Source of the DNA: Lentisphaeria bacterium
GTDB taxonomy: Bacteria > Verrucomicrobiota > Lentisphaeria > Victivallales > Victivallaceae
Assembly (NCBI GenBank): GCA_017456285.1
Contig: JAFTJQ010000032.1
Coordinates: forward strand, 22,447-86,446
Length of the DNA stretch: 64,000 nt
Direction: 5' to 3'
Part shown: positions 50,992-59,939 of the stretch, in pieces
Numbering within the stretch: the first letter of the stretch is position 1
How the letters are laid out: each line of letters starts with the position of its first letter
Program-made: the position numbers and the translations under genes
Notes under the pieces: model-generated
Seen by the model: only the letters and a program-made list of their open reading frames with translations
The model's database searches: none
Told to the model about the DNA's origin: nothing

Positions 50992-53151
50992 ATGATGACT
51001 AAATTGGTAAGCAAAGTCTATTATTGCATGCTGGCAGTGCTTTTGACCGGCAGTGTCACCGGGTTACAGGCTGAGGAAAATACTCCCGCAAAATCACCGG
51101 CGTGTCTAAAGGAAATGTATTCACTCATTAACGGCGAAGCCCAAAGCGACTATCAGGGTTTAATTACTCAAAAACTTCTGGATGCCGCTAAAAAGGGTTG
51201 CCCCGAAGCTCAATACATCGCCGGTGTCATGTATATTCAAGGCAATAAACTTGAAGCCAACCAAAGTGAAGCTCTGAAATATCTTGAGCAATCTTTAGCA
51301 AATAAATTCTACGAATCCGCAGTCGCTTTAGGTGATTTTTACAAGGCAGCAGGAAATCTCGAAACTGCTATTGATTACTATGAAATTGCCGCAGATAACG
51401 ACAATAGTAACGGTTTGTGGAAAATGGGTATTGCCTTTTTGAATGGCTGCGGTGTCAAAGCCGACGAAGCAAAGGCAGTTGAGTATCTCAACAAAGCAGT
51501 TGCATTAAATAATACTGATGGTATGATTACTCTCGGCAAATATCTCTACAATAAGAAAAATTATGGCAATGCCGCTGAATTATTCGGCAGAGCAAGCGGA
51601 CTCGGAAATACCAAAGCACTTTACTATCAAGCACTTGCAGCTTTCGCTCTCAATAAAAATGCAGACGGCATCAAATATTTGAATTTGGGCGTAAAAGCCG
51701 AAGATGACAAAGCTCAATGCCTGCTCGGCAAAATGTACCTTATCGGCGACAAAGTTGAGCCGAACTTCAATGAGGCAAAACACTTGCTGGAACTTTCTGC
51801 TAAAGCCGACAACCCTGAAGCACAATACTACATGGCGGCAATTTTGAGCAAAGCCACCAAACGCGGTCAGATCGCCAAAGATGCGGCAACTTACGCTAAA
51901 TTATCTGCTGATGCCGGCAACAGTTTCGGCGAATATATCCTCGCAATTTTCTATGAGCAGGGAATCGGCGTCGAACAATCTGATAAAGCAGCATTTGAGT
52001 TTATGAGTCGTGCCGCCGCACAAAACAATCCGCTGGCACAAGCTCAACTCGGAGATTACTATCTCAAGGGTCTCGGCACTGCCAAAGATTCTGCTAAAGG
52101 AATCGCTTTGCTCGAACAAGCAAGCACTTCTGACAATCAAAATGCTGTTAAATTGGCAAAATTCCTCTTGGGCAAATACTACTTTGACGGCAAAGAAGTC
52201 GCCCGTGACGTGATCAAAGCACACAAATACTTAACCGAATCTGCGGAATTCGGATACCCGAGAGCAATCTTTACACTCGGTCTTATGCACAAGGACAATA
52301 CATTAAATACCGAATTTATGTTGGGAAAAGCAGTTACAGCAACTTCAGATAGCGGTTTTGTCGGCAAACAGGATTTCGACAAAATGCTCGACTTCTTCAA
52401 CAAAGGTGCGGAATTGAATAATCAGGACTCATTGGCTTGGCTCGGAATGGCCTACTTACACGGGGTTGCCGTCAAAAACGCAGACGGAGTTGAAACTGTG
52501 TATTTGAAAAAAGACACTGCCAAAGCACTTGAATATCTCCGCAAGGCAGAACAATTCAATCACGATGAAGCATATTTCTATCTCGGCTTTATGTACGAAA
52601 ACGGCATTCAAGTAGCGAAAAATCTTGATACCGCTCTTGCTTACTACCGCAAAGCAGAGAAATTGGAATACCCCGAAGCTTATGCTAAATTAGCTCGTAT
52701 GTACTTAGACGGTATCGGTGTCAATGTAGATTTAACCCGTGCCTATGAGTATGCTAAAGACGGTGCCGCCCTTGGCAATAGCAAGGCTATGTACCTCGCA
52801 GGATACATGCTTGACAAAGGTCTCGGAGTTGACAAAAACGCAGTCGAAGCAATCAAATACTATCAGCAGGCAGCTGATTTGGGAGATGCGGCGGCTTTGT
52901 ATGTCATCGGAATGTGTTATGAAAACGGTCGAGTTTTAGCAACCGACAGCGTAAAAGCATACAATTATTATCGTCAGGCAGCCGCAATGGAGCATGCTAA
53001 TGCAATGTTCATGCTCGGTCGCTGCTATGAAAACGGTATCGGAGTTGCCCGCGACAGTTATGAGGCAAAATATTGGTATCGCAAAGCAAAGGATAACGGT
53101 ATCACTTATGCCGGAGAACTTTTGGATAAATTAGAACAAAAAATAAAGTAA
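50992..53151 (+). CDS. Secreted Sel1-repeat protein
   Basis: The 719-aa protein begins with a signal peptide (VYYCMLAVLLTGSVTGLQA). About sixteen Sel1/TPR-like repeats of 36-38 residues follow. Typical units are AQYIAGVMYIQGNKLEANQS, AQCLLGKMYLIGDKVEPNFN and ANAMFMLGRCYENGIGVARD. Such solenoids bind proteins in the periplasm or at the envelope. The ATG at 50992 has GGAG 5 bases upstream; the next ATG at 50995 is equally possible. Confidence 0.9.
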   Translation: MMTKLVSKVYYCMLAVLLTGSVTGLQAEENTPAKSPACLKEMYSLINGEAQSDYQGLITQKLLDAAKKGCPEAQYIAGVMYIQGNKLEANQSEALKYLEQSLANKFYESAVALGDFYKAAGNLETAIDYYEIAADNDNSNGLWKMGIAFLNGCGVKADEAKAVEYLNKAVALNNTDGMITLGKYLYNKKNYGNAAELFGRASGLGNTKALYYQALAAFALNKNADGIKYLNLGVKAEDDKAQCLLGKMYLIGDKVEPNFNEAKHLLELSAKADNPEAQYYMAAILSKATKRGQIAKDAATYAKLSADAGNSFGEYILAIFYEQGIGVEQSDKAAFEFMSRAAAQNNPLAQAQLGDYYLKGLGTAKDSAKGIALLEQASTSDNQNAVKLAKFLLGKYYFDGKEVARDVIKAHKYLTESAEFGYPRAIFTLGLMHKDNTLNTEFMLGKAVTATSDSGFVGKQDFDKMLDFFNKGAELNNQDSLAWLGMAYLHGVAVKNADGVETVYLKKDTAKALEYLRKAEQFNHDEAYFYLGFMYENGIQVAKNLDTALAYYRKAEKLEYPEAYAKLARMYLDGIGVNVDLTRAYEYAKDGAALGNSKAMYLAGYMLDKGLGVDKNAVEAIKYYQQAADLGDAAALYVIGMCYENGRVLATDSVKAYNYYRQAAAMEHANAMFMLGRCYENGIGVARDSYEAKYWYRKAKDNGITYAGELLDKLEQKIK

Positions 53152-53205
53152 TACTGAAATTTAGTACAGTATAATTAATAACCAAAAACATGAAAGGTAA
53201 AAATC

Positions 53206-53457
53206 ATGGAAATTAAAAAAGAAATTTTCGCAGACGGAATCGGTCAGATTCACTTCGCAGGCGGCATGGTTCGCTTTGATTTTGTAACTCTCCAGCCGGA
53301 AGAAGACGGAAAAGCTCCTGTTCCGCAGGCAAGCATGCGTGTTATCATGCCTCCGCAGGGATTCCTTTCTGCATACAATTCTATGCAGCAGTTGATTGAC
53401 AAACTTGTTGAAGCAGGTTTGCTCCAGAAAAACGAAGCAGCTAAAGAAGACAAATAA
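53206..53457 (+). CDS. Small conserved-looking protein (83 aa)
   Basis: An 83-aa protein of a form I cannot name: MEIKKEIFADGIGQIHFAGG, then VRFDFVTLQPEEDG, VIMPPQGFLSAYNSMQQLID and a charged C-terminus (LQKNEAAKEDK). It has no signal peptide. AAAGG lies 7-8 bases before the ATG. It is followed by the structured-RNA candidate and then the lipoprotein gene. Codon use matches its neighbours. Confidence 0.78.
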   Translation: MEIKKEIFADGIGQIHFAGGMVRFDFVTLQPEEDGKAPVPQASMRVIMPPQGFLSAYNSMQQLIDKLVEAGLLQKNEAAKEDK

Positions 53458-53469
53458 GTAATTATAATT

Positions 53470-53580
53470 TTTTAACTGCTTAAACCACCCATAGGGGGAA
53501 CGGCGAGGAAATGAGCTCGGTCATTTATTTAAGTTCGAATAATCGAAGTTTTCTCCTATGGTTGTATTAATCAGTTAAAA
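53470..53580 (+). ncRNA. Candidate structured RNA (about 111 nt)
   Basis: The two ends pair: TTTTAACTG (53470-53478) with CAGTTAAAA (53572-53580). Further in, CCATAGGGGGAA (53489-53500) pairs with TTTCTCCTATGG (53550-53561), 12 pairs including G-U. The apical part carries a small hairpin TTCGA-ATAA-TCGAA. The result is a rod with internal loops. It could be an independent small RNA, a leader of the lipoprotein gene or a protein-binding element. Strand is assumed from the flanking genes; it could be symmetric. Confidence 0.5.
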
Positions 53581-53605
53581 CTAACAACAAAAGGATTTGA
53601 TAATT

Positions 53606-55468
53606 ATGAAGTTTCAAAAGATTTTTACTATAACCGTACTTGCATTGTCTGCAACTTTAATTGTCAGCAATATCGGTTGCCGCAGTATTGATGAGGAAAA
53701 AGCAGAAAACGGCACAGTTGTTGTCGAGAAAATTTCGCTTGATCCCTACCGTCAAATTATTACAAGTCAAAATTATGCAGAATTAATGCCGTTAATCGAT
53801 GCGGCAATCGTTAAACATGCAGATGAGGATTTGGCAGCATTAAAGAAACTCATCGCAGAGGAGAAATTAATTGCCGATAAATATGCCGATTTAGATGCAC
53901 GTTTCAAGGAGAATAAATTCTATTCTCAATCCGCAACTGTTTTCGATGATGCTTTAGCTGCTGCTTCAGAGGAATCTCTGGTTGCCGCAATTTTGCTCAA
54001 AAGCAATCCGCTTTTAACTCAAGCTGATTTGAACGCCGCATTGGCAGACAAAGATTTAGTCGCATTGATCGTATCGCTGGTAAATAGCGACAATGCCGAT
54101 GACGCATTTGCTAAAGCAATTGATTACAAACCCTCTCTCTTGATCTCTATCGGCAAAGTTCTTGCTTCAAAAGATCAAAATACCGCTGCCGCAGAACTCA
54201 ATAAAAACAGCGATTTATTGAATTTGATTCAAGTTGCATCAACTTATAAATTGCCGAGCAGAAATTATCTCAAAGAAGCAAGTGAATTATCTGATATTGC
54301 TTTGTTCTTCTACGGTTCACGCCGTTACAATTCATTGGACGACAATGATTTAGCAGCACGAGTAAAAGAAAACATTGCTGCAGAAGTCAATACTTTGTAC
54401 ATTTTAACTGCTGAAAAGCAGAAAACTTTGAATATGGCATTACTGCTCCTTGAGGATTGCCGTTCTCGCTACAACTTGATTGAAGAGTTGAAAAAATCCC
54501 GTTCAATTACCCCTTTCCGTGCAGCAGTCGAAATGGCTCGCTATGCAGAGATGGAGGAGTTAGTCAAAAAATTAGCGTATGAATTCAAAGTTTCATCCTT
54601 ATTATTGTCTCAATACACCGGAATTAACGGTGAAAACGGCGAATATTTGTTGGTCGATGAATCAATTCTTTCTTCATGGTTCGCAACTGACAAGGAAGTT
54701 ACCGAACTTGGCAGCCGCTCAAGTTTGAGTCGCACCTTGAGCTACAACGACTTCGAAAAACTCGCAAGTTTGAGCCGCAGAGAACTTGCATTCTTCAACC
54801 GCGTTAACTTGTTGAATGTCAGAGACTTTGCTGATGTCGTCAGTCAGGCGAATCAGAAACCTTACTACTATGTACAAAGTATTCGCAATTTAGTCAAATT
54901 CCGTGACAATCCGTCACGCTATAATCTCTATTTCTATCCGGAAAAAATGGAGTTTGAAAAACGTTCTCCGATGTTGATCAATACTCTGGCAAGTGTCAAA
55001 AGTGCATACAATGAAGTAAGCAAAAGTGACAGTGCTTACACTATCGCACTTAACAACTTACGCAACAAAGAAAAAGCCTTTGTCAATAAACTTGCTCAAC
55101 TCAATGCACTTGACAAAAATTCATCTATCGGACACCTCGCTAAAATCGACCGCAAGGCAATCAGTGATTTGACCTCTTTGGAACTTGATGCAATGCGTTT
55201 TGAATTAACAAAGCAGGAAATTACTGCAATGGAACGCCTCAGCAAGTCTTATGATGCGTGGGTCATGCTGCTCAATGCCGCAGGGGATAGTGATATTACC
55301 GCAATGCCGATTAAAAATGCAGTCAAAAATCTTCGCAACACTTTGAATAACGCCGGCAAGGAATTCCAAAAGGATTCAGCCGAAGCTCCGCTCAAAGAAG
55401 TCTCTCCCGATGTAATTCCGACTGTACGTTTCATCGATGTGGACTACATTGACTCATACCAGAAATAA
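53606..55468 (+). CDS. Helical lipoprotein of unknown function (620 aa)
   Basis: The start MKFQKIFTITVLALSATLI, then VSNIGC, places the lipid-accepting Cys near residue 25. The rest is Ala/Leu/Lys/Glu-rich and strongly helical (LVKKLAYEFKVSSLLLSQY, LRNKEKAFVNKLAQLNAL, LRNTLNNAGKEFQKD). The general shape recalls TolC-like outer-membrane factors, but no family motif can be confirmed. AAAAGGA precedes the ATG at 53606. A terminator follows at 55488. Confidence 0.75.
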   Translation: MKFQKIFTITVLALSATLIVSNIGCRSIDEEKAENGTVVVEKISLDPYRQIITSQNYAELMPLIDAAIVKHADEDLAALKKLIAEEKLIADKYADLDARFKENKFYSQSATVFDDALAAASEESLVAAILLKSNPLLTQADLNAALADKDLVALIVSLVNSDNADDAFAKAIDYKPSLLISIGKVLASKDQNTAAAELNKNSDLLNLIQVASTYKLPSRNYLKEASELSDIALFFYGSRRYNSLDDNDLAARVKENIAAEVNTLYILTAEKQKTLNMALLLLEDCRSRYNLIEELKKSRSITPFRAAVEMARYAEMEELVKKLAYEFKVSSLLLSQYTGINGENGEYLLVDESILSSWFATDKEVTELGSRSSLSRTLSYNDFEKLASLSRRELAFFNRVNLLNVRDFADVVSQANQKPYYYVQSIRNLVKFRDNPSRYNLYFYPEKMEFEKRSPMLINTLASVKSAYNEVSKSDSAYTIALNNLRNKEKAFVNKLAQLNALDKNSSIGHLAKIDRKAISDLTSLELDAMRFELTKQEITAMERLSKSYDAWVMLLNAAGDSDITAMPIKNAVKNLRNTLNNAGKEFQKDSAEAPLKEVSPDVIPTVRFIDVDYIDSYQK

Positions 55469-55487
55469 TTAAATTCTTGAGAATTAC

Positions 55488-55513
55488 AGCCGGTTCATGC
55501 AACCGGCTTTTTT
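55488..55513 (+). terminator. Intrinsic terminator
   Basis: AGCCGGTT (55488-55495) and AACCGGCT (55501-55508) form a perfect 8-bp stem with a 5-base loop, then a six-T run. It ends the lipoprotein gene; folK starts 12 bases later. Confidence 0.93.
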
Positions 55514-55524
55514 GTGGAAAAATT

Positions 55525-55989
55525 ATGACAACAAATACCAAAAAAATTATTTTAGCTTTGGGTGGGAATTTGGGCGATGTGAAGTCAAATTTCCGAAAAG
55601 CATTCAAATTACTTGCAAATGGCGGGGTGAAAATTCTCGGACAAAGCACAATTATTGAAACTGCTCCGATTGATTGCCCGCCTGACACTCCCGATTTTTA
55701 TAATATGGCAGTTATTGCAGAGACCCGCCTTGCTCCATCAGAGTTGCTGAAACTATGTCAGCAAATTGAAGTTGCACTCGGTCGCCCTGCCGATCACGGC
55801 TATCACCTCTCAAGAACTATTGATATTGATATTATTGCAATCGGCAATGAAAAAATCAATTCCACCGAATTAATCGTACCGCATCCGCAAGCATTAAACC
55901 GTGATTTTGTAATGCTTCCGATAAAAAACTTATTTGAACAGCAACTTTTCAGCAAATCGGAATTTAATTTTTTATGCGAAAAAATCTGA
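55525..55989 (+). CDS. folK: 2-amino-4-hydroxy-6-hydroxymethyldihydropteridine diphosphokinase
   Basis: It is a folate-pathway kinase that transfers pyrophosphate from ATP to 6-hydroxymethyl-7,8-dihydropterin. The 154-aa protein has IILALGGNLGDVKSNFRKAF at the N-terminus. The HPPK signature is present as HLSRTIDIDIIAIGN (consensus RtlDlDil), then VPHPQALNRDFVMLP. The ATG at 55525 gives the family length; a start at 55477 would include terminator DNA. It overlaps dus by 16 bases. Confidence 0.92.
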   Translation: MTTNTKKIILALGGNLGDVKSNFRKAFKLLANGGVKILGQSTIIETAPIDCPPDTPDFYNMAVIAETRLAPSELLKLCQQIEVALGRPADHGYHLSRTIDIDIIAIGNEKINSTELIVPHPQALNRDFVMLPIKNLFEQQLFSKSEFNFLCEKI

Positions 55990-56876
55990 CAATCAATGAC
56001 TTGCAAATGATCGTGGGTCCAATGGAGGGGGTAATGACCCCCGCATTAATCATGGCGGCAAATCGACTGCATTTGACCAAATGCTGGATGACGCCGTTTC
56101 TGCGGTATTCGCAGGAGTTATGCAAAGACTCTTTAGTCCGAAAATTTGTTGCTCCCTTTATCGCTGAAAATGTCAAAGTAATTTTTCAAATCATGGGCAA
56201 TGACCCGAAGTTATTAAGTCAAGCCGTTTCGCAGATTCAGAAATTACAATTAGCCGACGGAATTAATTTAAACTTCGGATGCCCCAGCAAAAGGGTAATG
56301 AGCGGTAATTGCGGAGGCGGTGCTTTACGCGATATTGATTTAATGTGCCGAATAATCTCTACAATCAGAAATGATCACCCCGATGTCAATTTAAGTGCAA
56401 AAATCCGCTTGGGTTATGAAAAAATTGAGGAAATGGAGCAAATTATTCCTGCATTGGTTGAAACCAAAATGCTGGATTTTCTCGTCGTTCATTGCCGTTC
56501 AGTACGGGAAAAATATGACCCGATTGAGGGACATTCGGAGCGATTCAAACGGGTAAAAGCATTATCAGATGATTTACCCTTAATTCTAAACGGCGATATT
56601 GACAGTCGCCGAAAGGGGCTGCAATATATTAATGAAGTAAATGCTCAAGGTTTTATGAGTGCCCGTCCGTGGCTTGCCAATCCATTCATGTTTGTACGGG
56701 ATGAAGCGACTGATGACGATAAGGAATTGCTCTATTCAACCGTTCTGGAAATTGCCGAGAAAGAGTTGAACTTCCCCTACTCCATCGGCAAAAAAATTGA
56801 ATTGTCCAATCTGATTTTCGGTAGCAATAATCCATACTTCGATGAATTAAAAAAATTGCATAAACAAAGTCTGTAA
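55974..56876 (+). CDS. tRNA-dihydrouridine synthase
   Basis: It is an FMN enzyme that reduces uridine in the tRNA D-loop. The 300-aa protein has VGPMEGVMTPALIMAAN at the start, then VIFQIMGNDP and GINLNFGCPSKRVMSGNCGG around the FMN site. LSAKIRLGYE and LILNGDIDSR follow, both matching the Dus family. The subfamily (A, B or C) is not clear; its size is nearest to DusC. The hairpin at 56903 probably terminates it. Confidence 0.9.
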   Translation: MRKNLTINDLQMIVGPMEGVMTPALIMAANRLHLTKCWMTPFLRYSQELCKDSLVRKFVAPFIAENVKVIFQIMGNDPKLLSQAVSQIQKLQLADGINLNFGCPSKRVMSGNCGGGALRDIDLMCRIISTIRNDHPDVNLSAKIRLGYEKIEEMEQIIPALVETKMLDFLVVHCRSVREKYDPIEGHSERFKRVKALSDDLPLILNGDIDSRRKGLQYINEVNAQGFMSARPWLANPFMFVRDEATDDDKELLYSTVLEIAEKELNFPYSIGKKIELSNLIFGSNNPYFDELKKLHKQSL

Positions 56877-56902
56877 AAACTTTTTTATGCAACTTTTATT
56901 CA

Positions 56903-56932
56903 GCCTTGCCCCTTTTTTTTAAGAGGCAAGGC
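56903..56932. terminator. Terminator-like hairpin between convergent genes
   Basis: GCCTTGCC (56903-56910) and GGCAAGGC (56925-56932) pair perfectly around a T-rich 14-base loop. It lies between the convergent dus and vWA genes. No long T run follows on the plus strand, so the strength is uncertain. Confidence 0.55.
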
Positions 56933-56941
56933 GGTATTAAT

Positions 56942-58831
56942 TTATTTACTTAAATCCTGTGCGGCTTTGACCATAGTTAAAAACTCAGCACGTTTGCCGT
57001 CCTCATCTTCGCCCAAATTCTTTTTGGCTCGCTTCAGGACACTGCGGTAATTCGCATTGCCCTTGAACTCACAATTTTCCAGGAGCATACAAAACTCTGT
57101 GACAGCAGACGCCCATTGAATATTACCGTTTGCTTTCGGCAGTGATTTCAATTCAAATGTCTGCAATTTACTTGGAGCTTTGCCCTCAACTTGCTGATAA
57201 CGGAGTTTGAAAGTCAAAATATCTTCACTGTTATTTACTTCAGTTTTTTTCTGATATTTAAGCGGATCAACTGGACCAATATATTTCTCTAAAACTTCCT
57301 TTTTTGAATCAGCCATAATAAGTTCATAAAGGGCTGTAACTTGATGACCTACACCGACTTCGCCTGAATCTTTGGAGTCATCATTAAAGTCTTGTGCCTC
57401 AAGTTTCCGCAGTTCATAACCGATTAAGCGGTAAGATGCGACTTTAGCAGGATTAAACTCTATTTGAAACTTGACATCTTTCGCCAAAGTAAACATTTTG
57501 CCGGTCATCTCGTTAGTCATTACTCTTTTGGCTTCACGGATATTATCCAAGTATGAGTAATTGCCGTTGCCCTTATTGGCGAGCATTTTAAGTTTATTAT
57601 CCTTGTAGTTGCCGTAACCGACACCAAAAGCACTAAAATAGATTGCACTTTGGCGTTCTTTACTGATTAATTCAACCAATTCCTCCTCACTGCTTGTACC
57701 GACATTAAAATCGCCGTCAGTGATAAGCACGACACGATTATTGCCGTTTTTAATAAAGTGCTTGTGTGCCAACTTATAAGCTTCAATGATTCCTGCTCCG
57801 CCGGGAGTGTAACCGCCAGAACGGAGAGTCTGAAGCTGTTTTTTTACCATTCCCTTGTCAGCACCGCTGCCGCCATCTAAAAGAACATTCACTCCGCCGC
57901 CGTAAGTTACAATGCTGATCCGATCATTCGGACGCAGTTGATCTGCCAGAGTTTCCATGCTTTCAATTACCAGCGGAAAAACATTGTGCATTGAACCCGA
58001 ATTGTCAATAAGGAAGACAAAGTTTGAATTCGGAAGTTCAGAAACATCAATGTCTTTAGCCTGAACTCCGATTAAAAGCAATTTTCGTTCAGCCGCCCAT
58101 GGTGCATCCATGCTCTCAAAAGTTACATTGAAAATATCATCCCCCTGTACTTTGGGATAGTCATAACTAAAATAATTCAGAAATTCCTCAGTTCTGACTG
58201 CACCTTTGGGCGGAAGTTCATCATATTGCAAAAGATAACGTCGACTGTTTGTGTAAGTTGCCGTATCTACATCCGCACCGAAAGTTGATAATGGACTAAC
58301 CGAAGTATTAATAAATGAACCCTTATTAAAACCTTTGTATTCTTCCGTATTAAAATTAACCTTGCGATTATCATAACGCTCTAACGCCAGAGGAGCAAAA
58401 CAAATTTCTTCAGAAATTAAACGCTTCTGCTTGCTTTGATTTTTACCCTCTAATAATTTATTGCTTACAAACGTTGTGGCGGCTTCGACAGCACCTACAA
58501 CGCAATCAACATCCAATGATTTAACTTTAGTTTCAGTAGTTTCAGCTATCGGTTCAGACACTTCCGGCAGTACCGGTTCTTCAGGAGAAACGGTAGTTTT
58601 ATTTCGCTTCTCCCACAACATAGAAGTTACAACAAACACGCAAAGCACCAATGCTGCTGATGTCGTAATGGCTCTAAAAAACTTTCTTCTTGCCGCCATT
58701 TTTTGTGCTGCAACTTTGGCAAAAAACTCCTTTTGAAAATCCTCTACGCTTTTGCAATTTTCAATATTTACCGTTTCTTTGCTCATATCGTCTAAAAGTT
58801 CATCAATTTTATTTACTTGTTTTTTATCCAT
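56942..58831 (-). CDS. Membrane-anchored vWA-domain protein (YfbK-like)
   Basis: The 629-aa protein has a short cytoplasmic N-terminus (residues 1-45, anti-sigma-like), one TM (AITTSAALVLCVFVVTSML) and a Ser/Glu linker. A von Willebrand A domain follows with the MIDAS motif VFLIDNSGSMHNVF and later VLITDGDFNVGT. The C-terminal DUF3520-like region has ILTFKLRYQQVEGKAPSKLQ. It is cotranscribed with the upstream ECF sigma factor (8-base overlap). The N-terminal part may bind that sigma factor, so this could be an envelope-stress sensor. That role is inferred. Confidence 0.86.
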   Translation of the reverse strand: MDKKQVNKIDELLDDMSKETVNIENCKSVEDFQKEFFAKVAAQKMAARRKFFRAITTSAALVLCVFVVTSMLWEKRNKTTVSPEEPVLPEVSEPIAETTETKVKSLDVDCVVGAVEAATTFVSNKLLEGKNQSKQKRLISEEICFAPLALERYDNRKVNFNTEEYKGFNKGSFINTSVSPLSTFGADVDTATYTNSRRYLLQYDELPPKGAVRTEEFLNYFSYDYPKVQGDDIFNVTFESMDAPWAAERKLLLIGVQAKDIDVSELPNSNFVFLIDNSGSMHNVFPLVIESMETLADQLRPNDRISIVTYGGGVNVLLDGGSGADKGMVKKQLQTLRSGGYTPGGAGIIEAYKLAHKHFIKNGNNRVVLITDGDFNVGTSSEEELVELISKERQSAIYFSAFGVGYGNYKDNKLKMLANKGNGNYSYLDNIREAKRVMTNEMTGKMFTLAKDVKFQIEFNPAKVASYRLIGYELRKLEAQDFNDDSKDSGEVGVGHQVTALYELIMADSKKEVLEKYIGPVDPLKYQKKTEVNNSEDILTFKLRYQQVEGKAPSKLQTFELKSLPKANGNIQWASAVTEFCMLLENCEFKGNANYRSVLKRAKKNLGEDEDGKRAEFLTMVKAAQDLSK

Positions 58832-59321
58832 TTTGTACCCCCAATCGTTTTTTGAGAAATTGTTTCGCCTTGAAGATTCGTTGATATAACGTATTGGTAC
58901 TGCAATTAAGTTTTTTTGCCGCCTCTTCCGAACTTAAATTTGCCAAAACCCCAATGGTAATTGTCTCCTGATGAGGTGACGGGAGTTTAAGGATTGCTTC
59001 CTTTAATTTATCCAAAAGAGTATCATCTTCTGCTTCAACGACTTCGGATGATTTCTCCGCAGCATAAGATTTAAGTTTAGCATTCTCTCTGCTTCTCTCT
59101 TTAAGGCGATCTTTGCATTTATTTGCGACAATACGGTAAATCCATGGTATCAATTTGTCTTCTGACCGCAATTGGGAAAATCGATTCCAAGCAATCAGCA
59201 AAGACTCCTGAATAACATCATCTACCTCTGATGAATCCCCTAAAAATTTGAAGACAAAACCTTGCAGCGGCTTCAAATTTTCGGCGATCAATCGGCTGAA
59301 AATCTCTTCTTTCTTTTTCAT
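58824..59321 (-). CDS. ECF-type RNA polymerase sigma factor
   Basis: The 165-aa protein has sigma region 2 (LKPLQGFVFKFLGDSSEVDD, then IQESLLIAWNRFSQLRSEDK and IPWIYRIVANKCKDRLKER). Region 4 has LPSPHQETITIGVLANLSSEEA, then LNCSTNTLYQRIFKAKQFL. Size and order are typical of group IV sigma factors. It is the first gene of the pair with the vWA protein and probably autoregulates that operon. No clear target promoter could be read. Confidence 0.9.
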   Translation of the reverse strand: MKKKEEIFSRLIAENLKPLQGFVFKFLGDSSEVDDVIQESLLIAWNRFSQLRSEDKLIPWIYRIVANKCKDRLKERSRENAKLKSYAAEKSSEVVEAEDDTLLDKLKEAILKLPSPHQETITIGVLANLSSEEAAKKLNCSTNTLYQRIFKAKQFLKKRLGVQNG

Positions 59322-59446
59322 AGTTATTGTTCCTTTGTTTTTCTTCTGTACAGAAATGTCGTTTCTAACAATAAAGACGCAACAAACAGGATATTTCTTA
59401 CCAGATTTTTATAAAAAAATGAATTTTTTTTGATTTTAATCAAAAA

Positions 59447-59923
59447 TCAACTATTGTCAACAGTCGATTTTTTAGCAATTTGAGTAATGTATTGATATAA
59501 ATGAGGGTCAAGTCGAAGTTCTTTATCAAGTTTACTATGACTTACTCCGAGCATTTCCGCAGCACTTTTCAAATCATATTTGCAATAACTTATCAGATCA
59601 AGAATTGCCGCTACATTCAAATAATATTCACTATTACTGCTTGATTTATGCACCAAAGTTGTTGGCAATTCATCAATTTCACGCCATTTGTAAGCGATTT
59701 CACGCTTCAATTTTTTGAAAGCATTACGGCGATTTTGGTGCTGGCTCCGCTCGGTGCAGTCTTCAGCAACAAAACTCATTCGGTCGATTGTCAATTTAAC
59801 TCTGACCGCAGTAGAACACTTATTTCTTTTCTGTCCGCCATTACCGCTTGATTTGAAAAAACTTATTTCGCAGAGTTTTCCCAACTCCTCATCGGACATA
59901 AGTAAAATCTCTTTTCTGGTCAT
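59447..59923 (-). CDS. Peptide chain release factor-like protein
   Basis: The 158-aa protein has the GGQ peptidyl-tRNA hydrolysis motif in SSGNGGQKRNKCSTAVRV, followed by CTERSQHQNRRNAFKKLKRE. It lacks the anticodon-recognition domain of full RF1/RF2. That matches the RF-H or ArfB-like stand-alone GGQ proteins that rescue stalled ribosomes. The C-terminus (DLKSAAEMLGVSHSKLDKEL) looks HTH-like, which is unlike ArfB. It precedes tatD on the minus strand order purD, tatD, this gene. Confidence 0.85.
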   Translation of the reverse strand: MTRKEILLMSDEELGKLCEISFFKSSGNGGQKRNKCSTAVRVKLTIDRMSFVAEDCTERSQHQNRRNAFKKLKREIAYKWREIDELPTTLVHKSSSNSEYYLNVAAILDLISYCKYDLKSAAEMLGVSHSKLDKELRLDPHLYQYITQIAKKSTVDNS

Positions 59924-59939
59924 TGTAAGTTCCTATTAA

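Noticed and set aside
53470..53580. SRP (4.5S) or 6S RNA
   Set aside because: The conserved SRP apical loop (GGAA with AGCAG) is missing, and the length is short for 6S. Only a generic rod structure is seen.
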